From the NCBI GenBank assembly GCA_029747015.1, contig JAKOGI010000005.1:2278191-2342190 (forward strand): 64,000 nt of DNA, in the 5' to 3' direction. Below are positions 60,811 to 64,000 of this stretch, piece by piece. Positions within the stretch are counted from its first letter, which is position 1, and each line of letters opens with the position of its first letter. Under the pieces are notes generated by a model that saw only the letters and a list, made by a program, of their open reading frames with translations, was not told where the DNA came from and made no database searches. Origin of the DNA: Carnegiea gigantea. Lineage: Eukaryota > Streptophyta > Magnoliopsida > Caryophyllales > Cactaceae. Position numbers and translations under genes: made by a program.

Positions 60811-62768
60811 TTGAACTATTAGAATTCAAATTAATGTCATATATGTAATGCTTGTTGACCTATAAATGACAACATTATTAGGTGATTTGCAATATGCTTT
60901 AGAAGACATTAACAATGTTCATTTATTTGTTTTTTTAAAGTATTTGTATGGTTCTGGTCACATGTGTCAACCAAACCTAAGTGATTTAGTTGATAATATG
61001 GTTTATTGACTTTTTAAATCATGTTGGTTTCAACAATTATTTTTAGTTTTAAGTAATAAGGAATGAAAATGAATAATAAGATTTAAGGAATAAGGAGTGC
61101 TACAGGGAGAGATGTAAACACAAAATATAGGTGTCGTGGGACACCATTAGTTTAAAACTTTTTCAATTTTGTTTTTGTTTTCAAATAAAATTGCTAACAT
61201 TTCTAAAGGGATGCCCATAAAATTATATAGTATTGTCAAACATATGTAAATTCAAACATGTGAAACCATTGTTTTAAAAAAAAAAAAAAAATAGAGGCGA
61301 TGCTGTCGGATCTGTAAAGAACTATGGTAAGGAATGGTGTGTCAAATTTAGCTATAAACAACAACAAGCTAACACTCTTAATTGCTGAAACGAGGAATTC
61401 AAGTGATCAAATCATAAACTATGTTAATTTCATGTATGTTTACCGAGTTACCATTCATAAAACTCGATGAAATAAATTTTGAAAATCAAGAAACTTAATA
61501 TACTCTGAAAATAAATTCTCTCCCCTTACCGTATTTTTTCCAACATATGAAACTTAGCGTTACTGAAAAAGGATATTTAACATCAACTTAATGGTAAAAA
61601 TATCATGCCTAGCTCCTCATATCAAAATCCCGATTAAGTATATCTTTATTTTATATATAAACATTAAAAACAAATATTTGGTTGCTGCTTCATTCTTGTA
61701 GAAGAAGTGTGTGATCCACGAGGCAAACTTACGTCTCCACGCTCCGTGCTAGTTGTTCAGCTAATGCAATTAGCCATGAGAGTACGCTAGTCAATGCCCA
61801 GCCCACCAATGCGACAAGAATTACTATTTAATCGGGAGCGGACAGGTGTATATCTAGTACTGTACTACATACCATCGGACGTTTAATTAATTAGACGTCT
61901 CATTTTTAAGTGTCGGATTTTCAACGAGTTCATTGCCTACCTCGCCACCATGTTTTCATATTTTCTCCATTTTATCACAGAGTAATTTTTTTCCCCTCAA
62001 CATGCCACTATGTAGCCATTTTTTAATCGAAAATGCCATTCAATTACGTATCAACCTCTTGTAACAGGTAAACTCTTATTTCAATTTTTTTTATTCAAGA
62101 AATTTTGATAGTAATAAAATCCTTCTAAATTAAAATAAAAGACTGCACAGTAAAAAAATTTATTAAGATCAGAATTTTTCGTTTTGATTTTCAGAAAAAT
62201 ATGACGCTATCGAGGGCATCTGAAGCCTGAAGGCGATGGGAACGGACCAAAACAGAAGGTGCCCAACAAACCCCCAATTATTATTATTATTATTATTATT
62301 ATTATTGAGGCCAAACACAAAAGGCCAAAATTTATGTAACTTGTCATAGCAAGTCATCAAGTTACCAAGTGGCAAACTTGGCCACAATATATTAACATGG
62401 TGGCACAATGGGGAAGAAAAATAACACGGTGGCATTATGGACAAAAAATGAAAACATGGTGGCAGTGCGGGCATTGAACAAGACTTTCAACCTATATATG
62501 CAGAGATCTCCTAGGGTTGCCGCCAAAGAGTAAAGTTCCACTTGATGCGATATTCATATTTCTATGCAGTAAGGTTACGTACCTTTATTTTAAATATGAT
62601 GATGTGATAAGACAATGTTATGTTATCATGATCATTGAAAAATATGTGTAATATTTTTAACGCGATAACACATGTTAGCTTAGAATATGATTCTTAAAAA
62701 TAATCAGGTTGATTATAAGATTAAAGAGATATTGTTCTGTGATTTGGTTATGTGGTCTTAGCATCTTA
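60811..62768. other. intergenic DNA, no gene seen
   Basis: AT-rich sequence with an (ATT)10 microsatellite at 62277-62306 and short A/T runs. No coding frame is supported. Confidence 0.5.
62277..62306. repeat. (ATT)10 microsatellite
   Basis: Thirty bases of ATT repeat. Confidence 0.95.
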
Positions 62769-62965
62769 GGATCTGTTCATTTCATTGGAAAATACGAGTT
62801 GATAAATGGGTGAAATTGGTTGAGATTGGTAGAAATAGGTCGAATTTTTTTAATATTATGGGTAGAAGTGGAAAATTTTTTATTGAAGTTCACGAAGTGA
62901 GTTGATGTGGATTAAAGTTGGTTAAGGGTAATAAATTCGAATTTATCAACAAAAAGAACATGGCC
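62769..62965. mobile_element. short Tourist-like MITE
   Basis: A 197-bp element flanked by TTA on both sides (62766-62768 and 62966-62968). The left end GGATCTGTTCATTTC and the right end (GGCCATGTTCTTTTTG on the other strand) form short inverted repeats. The interior is AT-rich and non-coding. Confidence 0.65.
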
Positions 62966-63546
62966 TTATATAAGAAGTATAGCACATAACATGCAAGGAT
63001 GATTTCCTATTCTACTATCTCTTTCCACCATATTACTTCCATAGTTCCATGTGATGCATGATATGTTGATGATCACATTTAAATTAGCATATTTATCATT
63101 GAATAACCCATGTAATTATTTTTCATATATAACTTCATGATATATTATACAAGATCAAGTTTGGGCAAGGTACCTCCTTCCTCTTCTTCAAAATTAGTGC
63201 AGGTCTTAATTGAAGGCATCAATCCTTGAGCATATCTAGAGCACCAATTCTAGTGTAAGACTATGTTATAACAACTGATTGTGAGATGAGGTAAGTAGCA
63301 CACAATTAAAAATTAAAAACTTGGTTATGGATTGATGTGGTAACATCATTTTACGAATACATTTTGTGAGATCGTCTTACACAGGATGTATTGTATCTAG
63401 AGTTACACCTCATTTTCCTATGGAATGATAAAAATTTAAGTAAATGATTGCAAGACAGGAGAAGATTCATAACGAAGTATCACAAATGGAGAAATTTTAG
63501 CAAGGCTCCGACCACCTTACCTTTCTTGATTTTAATATAATATGTA

Positions 63547-63750
63547 GGGATATTTCTATTGCAGACAGAAGAAAGGACTCCATCTCGAATGGTGTTTATA
63601 GCAAAAACTGTTGAGTAACGAGTTTTTTTATGAGAAAATCGCAAAATCCTATATATAGGAATACTTCTACTGACAAACACAAAAAAGAGGGCTTTATCTT
63701 GAATGATATTAACAAGTTGTTGAGTGACATGAAATTTTTTTTTTTAATAA
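63547..63750 (+). repeat. diverged 111-bp direct repeat, two copies
   Basis: Copies start at about 63547 and 63658. They share GA-A-TTCTA-TG, TTTATC-TGAATG-T and TTGTTGAGT-AC in order, ending in T-rich runs. No gene is seen in the flanks, 62966-64000. Confidence 0.6.
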
Positions 63751-64000
63751 TGTAATTACGAAAGTGTAATTTTGTTGTTTGATGCATTGGTCATGAAAAA
63801 GAAAACGATAACTCCCAAGTTTAGGGTTTATTATAAGATTGTGCACTAAATTATTCTAGTAGTTATATTAGATCCATTAGATTGAGTTTGAATTTCACTT
63901 ATATTGATTTTTTACGTCCCCTTTGCTCACCAAATAAAAAAATGATCCTCCTCTGCTCTTTTTTCTCATCATCCGGTCTTAGATCCTCCATTGTACCGAA

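Noticed and set aside
1..64000. CRISPR arrays, integrated virus, prophage or bacterial operons
   Set aside because: No regularly spaced direct repeats with unique spacers, no capsid, polymerase or integrase frames, and all real genes have plant introns and families.

Overview
This is nuclear DNA from a flowering plant, most likely a eudicot. The evidence is intron-rich genes with GT-AG borders, plant-specific protein families, AT-rich intergenic DNA full of small transposons, and a tRNA-derived-type SINE with a TTG tail like those of asterids. The species cannot be named from the sequence. No prokaryotic, organellar or viral genes were seen.

Layout. 1-11.8 kb: AT-rich, no convincing gene; (TA)n arrays, an old SINE, a MITE with a duplicated edge, a 120-bp tandem pair, a dispersed repeat and a Tourist-like MITE. 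11.8-18.5 kb (minus): a two-exon type II DnaJ/Hsp40 gene with a 5.6-kb intron and a CAG/CAT repeat just before its start codon. 19.9-21.4 kb (minus): an A1 aspartic protease gene broken by two frameshifts. 23.3-24.1 kb: a diverged direct duplication holding a hAT-like element packed with GGTTAACC palindromes. 24.19-24.26 kb (minus): tRNA-Phe(GAA). 24.4-31.35 kb (plus): an 18-exon HAP2/GCS1 gene, the sperm-cell gamete fusogen, starting 163 bp from the tRNA. 33.4-44.35 kb (plus): a 16-exon plant ubiquitin carboxyl-terminal hydrolase-related gene (DUF627/DUF629/USP), with a 500-bp CA/TA/TG microsatellite and a SINE in its longest intron. 46.5-47.2 kb (plus): a single-exon LOB-domain transcription factor. 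48.3-58.2 kb (minus): an 11-exon BRUTUS-like hemerythrin/CHY/RING E3 ligase with MITEs in two introns. 58.2-64 kb: repeats only.

Exon joins were worked out by hand from reading frame, splice consensus and remembered family sequence. All four intact spliced or unspliced models close without an internal stop: DnaJ 344 aa, HAP2 749 aa, USP-related 1582 aa and BRUTUS-like 1262 aa; the LOB gene is 255 aa. The neighbours do not form a pathway. Two of them, HAP2 and possibly the LOB gene, have relatives that act in the male gametophyte.

No wholly new gene system was found. The most interesting points are: the compact divergent tRNA-Phe/HAP2 arrangement with AACCG-type MYB cores; two GC-AG introns in different genes; a USP-related protein, of a family usually treated as non-catalytic, that keeps the Cys/His/Asp residues; a set of MITEs with 3-bp target duplications; a SINE with a perfect 11-bp target duplication; and an unusual density of long poly(C)/poly(C)-poly(A) tracts, several beside splice acceptors.
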